Assembly: GCA_947441105.1 (NCBI GenBank)
Contig: CANESN010000037.1
Span: forward strand, 1 to 7,222
DNA: 7,222 nucleotides
From: Micrococcales bacterium
Lineage (GTDB): Bacteria > Actinomycetota > Actinomycetes > Actinomycetales > Microbacteriaceae
Reading direction: 5' to 3'
Below, piece after piece: positions 5,650 through 7,222 of this stretch (the first letter of the stretch is position 1; every line of letters starts with the position of its first letter). The position numbers and the translations under genes were made by a program. The notes beneath the pieces were generated by a model that searched no databases, was not told the origin of the DNA, and saw only the letters and a program-made list of their open reading frames with translations.

Positions 5650-6446
5650 TGCATCACCGCAAACGTCCATGGGTCAGTATTGATTTCACTAACCACAAAC
5701 TCTACTTGGCTATTTAGTTTCTCAAGCTGCGCCTTAGCGCTCTCGAGCCAAACCCACTCGGCCGCCCAGTGGGAGATGTCCATAAGTGCTGGGCCGCTTG
5801 TCAACTTTGCCTGCTCCGCAAAGTCCTGCGCTGGGTGGTGGCGCAAATCTGAGGTTATGTAGAGATCTGCATCGGATTGCGCGACTGCGGTTAGGTAACC
5901 ATCCCCCGCACCGGCAAGCACCGCAACCATAGAGATCAAACGTTCTGGGTCTCCGGATACCTTCACACCTTGAGCAACCGCAGGGATCCGTTTGGCAACT
6001 GACCTTGCGAAATCCAAAAGCGTAAGCGCCTTTGGCATCTGACCTAAAACAACGTGACCGTTAGCCGCTACCAAAGGCGATAGGTTCTCAAGCCCCAAGG
6101 CCTTAGCCAAGGACTGAGTAACGCCATCGACCTGAAAATCTGCATTGGTGTGTGCGGCGAACACCGCGAGATTGTTTCTAATTGCAAAAGAAGAATTAGC
6201 TCCCTTGAAGCCCAAGTCGGAGAATTCGAATGCTCCACGCAGAAACATCGGGTGATGGCTAACAACCAACTGGCAACCAAGCTCTACGGCCTCACGGAGC
6301 ACTTCGCCGGTGACATCAACCGTAAGGAGCACCTTGGTGATCTCTTGGCTTGGGGAACCGATCATGAGCCCGGGCTTGTCCCAATCCTCTTTATCCGCAT
6401 CGGGCCAAAGGGTTTCAAACTGAGAAATAAGTTTTTCGAGCAACAT
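5646..6446 (-). CDS. Nif3-like dinuclear metal centre protein (DUF34/YbgI family)
   Basis: This is a conserved metal-binding protein found in nearly all life, annotated by pipelines as Nif3-like or GTP cyclohydrolase 1 type 2; the true reaction is unsettled. It is 266 aa, the compact form without the PII-like insertion that extends some homologues to about 370 aa. The expected metal ligands are visible: H64-H65 in VVSHHPMF, H99 and D103 in AAHTNADF, and H226 and E230 in DISHWAAEW. Other family blocks are WDKPGLMIG at 22-30, TVDVTGEVL at 42-50 and AGAGDGYL at 178-185. The protein is cytosolic, with no signal peptide. The ATG at 6446 lies 2 bases after the stop of the membrane protein gene and has no strong Shine-Dalgarno sequence. 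The 3' end overlaps the zinc-ribbon gene by ATGA, and this pairing is common in actinobacteria. Confidence 0.94.
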   Translation of the reverse strand: MLLEKLISQFETLWPDADKEDWDKPGLMIGSPSQEITKVLLTVDVTGEVLREAVELGCQLVVSHHPMFLRGAFEFSDLGFKGANSSFAIRNNLAVFAAHTNADFQVDGVTQSLAKALGLENLSPLVAANGHVVLGQMPKALTLLDFARSVAKRIPAVAQGVKVSGDPERLISMVAVLAGAGDGYLTAVAQSDADLYITSDLRHHPAQDFAEQAKLTSGPALMDISHWAAEWVWLESAKAQLEKLNSQVEFVVSEINTDPWTFAVMQ

Positions 6447-6448
6447 GA

Positions 6449-7222
6449 CTACAAGCCAAGCAGATTATCGAGATTCATGTTGCGAATCTCGACATTTCGA
6501 ATCTCACGGTCTTGCGATCTGATCACAAAGATTCGAAGCAGCGCAAAAATGAATCCGACTACGAGACCAAAGATCAAAGCTAACTCCAAAGGCGTGAAGT
6601 CCGAATTGGGCACTATCAGCCTCTGAACGACTTCGACACCAAGCGGTGCAGCGGTCAGCAGTCCAAGCCAGGTCACCAACTGGAAAGAGCCGTAGAAGCC
6701 GTAGCTTGTGTCAAGAGAGGGAATATGCAGCGGTGTTCTTCTAACCAGCTGGTCCGAAAACAAAAGCACAATTAGTGCAGCAAGCACGGAGACCGCAGGG
6801 CCATTCACGAAATCCAATACCGGTAAGGCGAAAACCGGAAGCAAGAATGAAGCCGCGGCCCATCGACCGATCGGCTTATCTGTCAGATCTCTCCCCGAGA
6901 GAGCGGTGGCCAGAAACACTGCAAAAAGCGTGACGAGCGATAGTTCAAGACTGGAGCCTAAGAAAACAAAGCCAACACCTATGCCGAATCCCAGTGGAGC
7001 CTGCAGTAAAAATGACCATGCTTTGCTTTGTCGGTGCGGAAGGGCAAAAGAAACCAGCACCACGCTCATCAGCGCAACAGCGAAACTTGCCCAGCCGATT
7101 TGCTGCCAATCCAAAGAAGTTTCCGGATCAAAAAAATCACCCGATGCCGGAGCATAGGCGAACCAATTCCTTTGGGTTGACACTCCCCCTCCGGTCACAA
7201 AAGCAACAGTTACTGCGGCCAG
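6449..7222 (-). CDS. Polytopic membrane protein of unknown function (5' partial)
   Basis: I do not recognise a named family. The frame is open to the window edge: before the GTG at 7198 it reads LAAVTVAF, which continues as a hydrophobic segment, so the real start and a first membrane helix probably lie outside. Counting from that GTG, membrane segments fall at about 33-53, 61-81, 84-100, 112-131, 134-149, 171-191 and 204-226, giving about eight with the N-terminal one. The loop after the first helix contains RNWFAYAPASGDFF. From memory, similar W-x-AYAP loops occur in small actinobacterial membrane proteins, probably facing outward. The C terminus is a charged tail with period-five units (EIRNV, EIRNM, NLDNL). 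No catalytic or transport motif is seen. The stop lies 2 bases before the Nif3 start, so the gene probably heads or belongs to that operon. Confidence 0.75.
   Translation of the reverse strand: MAAVTVAFVTGGGVSTQRNWFAYAPASGDFFDPETSLDWQQIGWASFAVALMSVVLVSFALPHRQSKAWSFLLQAPLGFGIGVGFVFLGSSLELSLVTLFAVFLATALSGRDLTDKPIGRWAAASFLLPVFALPVLDFVNGPAVSVLAALIVLLFSDQLVRRTPLHIPSLDTSYGFYGSFQLVTWLGLLTAAPLGVEVVQRLIVPNSDFTPLELALIFGLVVGFIFALLRIFVIRSQDREIRNVEIRNMNLDNLLGL
6468..6492. repeat. 9-bp perfect inverted repeat upstream of the Nif3 gene, with a third copy of its core
   Basis: TCGAGATTC at 6468-6476 and GAATCTCGA at 6484-6492 pair perfectly around a 7-base loop. The core GAATCTC occurs again at 6499-6505, so two direct copies and one inverted copy sit within 40 bases. 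The repeat codes for the last residues of the membrane protein and lies about 21 bases before the Nif3 ATG. It could form an mRNA hairpin near that start, or be a by-product of the repetitive C-terminal codons. Confidence 0.5.

Noticed and set aside
6150..6626. Plus-strand frame of 158 codons
   Set aside because: It lies opposite the Nif3 and membrane protein genes and shows no coherent domain.
6708..7157. Plus-strand frame of 149 codons
   Set aside because: Ser/Thr/Lys-rich shadow of the hydrophobic membrane protein gene on the other strand.

Overview
The window looks like a gene-dense chromosomal segment of an actinobacterium, most likely a Micrococcales/Microbacteriaceae-type lineage with a streamlined genome. 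The grounds are the actinobacterial proteins present: a polyphosphate glucokinase, an RNase HI-histidine phosphatase fusion, a coiled-coil C4 zinc-ribbon protein beside a Nif3 protein, and a type I methionine aminopeptidase with the N-terminal extension known from mycobacterial MetAP1c. Base composition looks close to half GC by eye (not computed), low for the phylum. Almost no sequence is non-coding apart from the RNase P RNA. I saw no mobile element, CRISPR array, tRNA or sign of horizontal transfer.

Plus strand, left part (1-1637): the C-terminal synthetase half of glutamine-dependent NAD+ synthetase (nadE, 5' end outside the window) overlaps panB (ketopantoate hydroxymethyltransferase) by an ATGA junction. 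Together they form a small NAD/CoA cofactor operon. A 62-codon gene on the minus strand (1630-1818) converges on panB and overlaps it by 8 bases. It diverges from map across only 43 bases. Both divergent genes have a TANNNT -10-like hexamer 6-7 bases before the start codon, the arrangement expected for leaderless mRNAs.

Plus strand, middle (1862-3484): map (methionine aminopeptidase) is followed with no spacer by ppgK (polyphosphate glucokinase), whose Shine-Dalgarno sequence lies in the last codons of map.

Minus strand, right part (7222 down to 3485): a polytopic membrane protein of unknown function (5' end outside), then a Nif3-family protein, a coiled-coil zinc-ribbon protein, the RNase HI-phosphatase fusion, and finally the RNase P RNA gene rnpB. 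Spacing is 2 bases or an ATGA overlap between the coding genes, so they probably form one transcription unit. rnpB seems to have its own promoter, whose -10 hexamer contains the stop codon of the RNase HI gene. The rnpB 3' end reaches the base next to the ppgK stop codon, so the two halves of the window converge with no spacer.

By biochemistry the window is housekeeping: cofactor synthesis, N-terminal methionine removal, glucose phosphorylation from polyphosphate, and RNA processing/RNA-DNA hybrid removal. From memory, the order Nif3 / zinc ribbon / RNase HI-phosphatase / rnpB near panB resembles the Mycobacterium tuberculosis Rv2225-Rv2230c neighbourhood. I do not see a convincing novel system. 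The points worth a second look are the overlapping gene-end architecture around rnpB, the divergent leaderless promoters, and the uncharacterised small, zinc-ribbon and membrane proteins.
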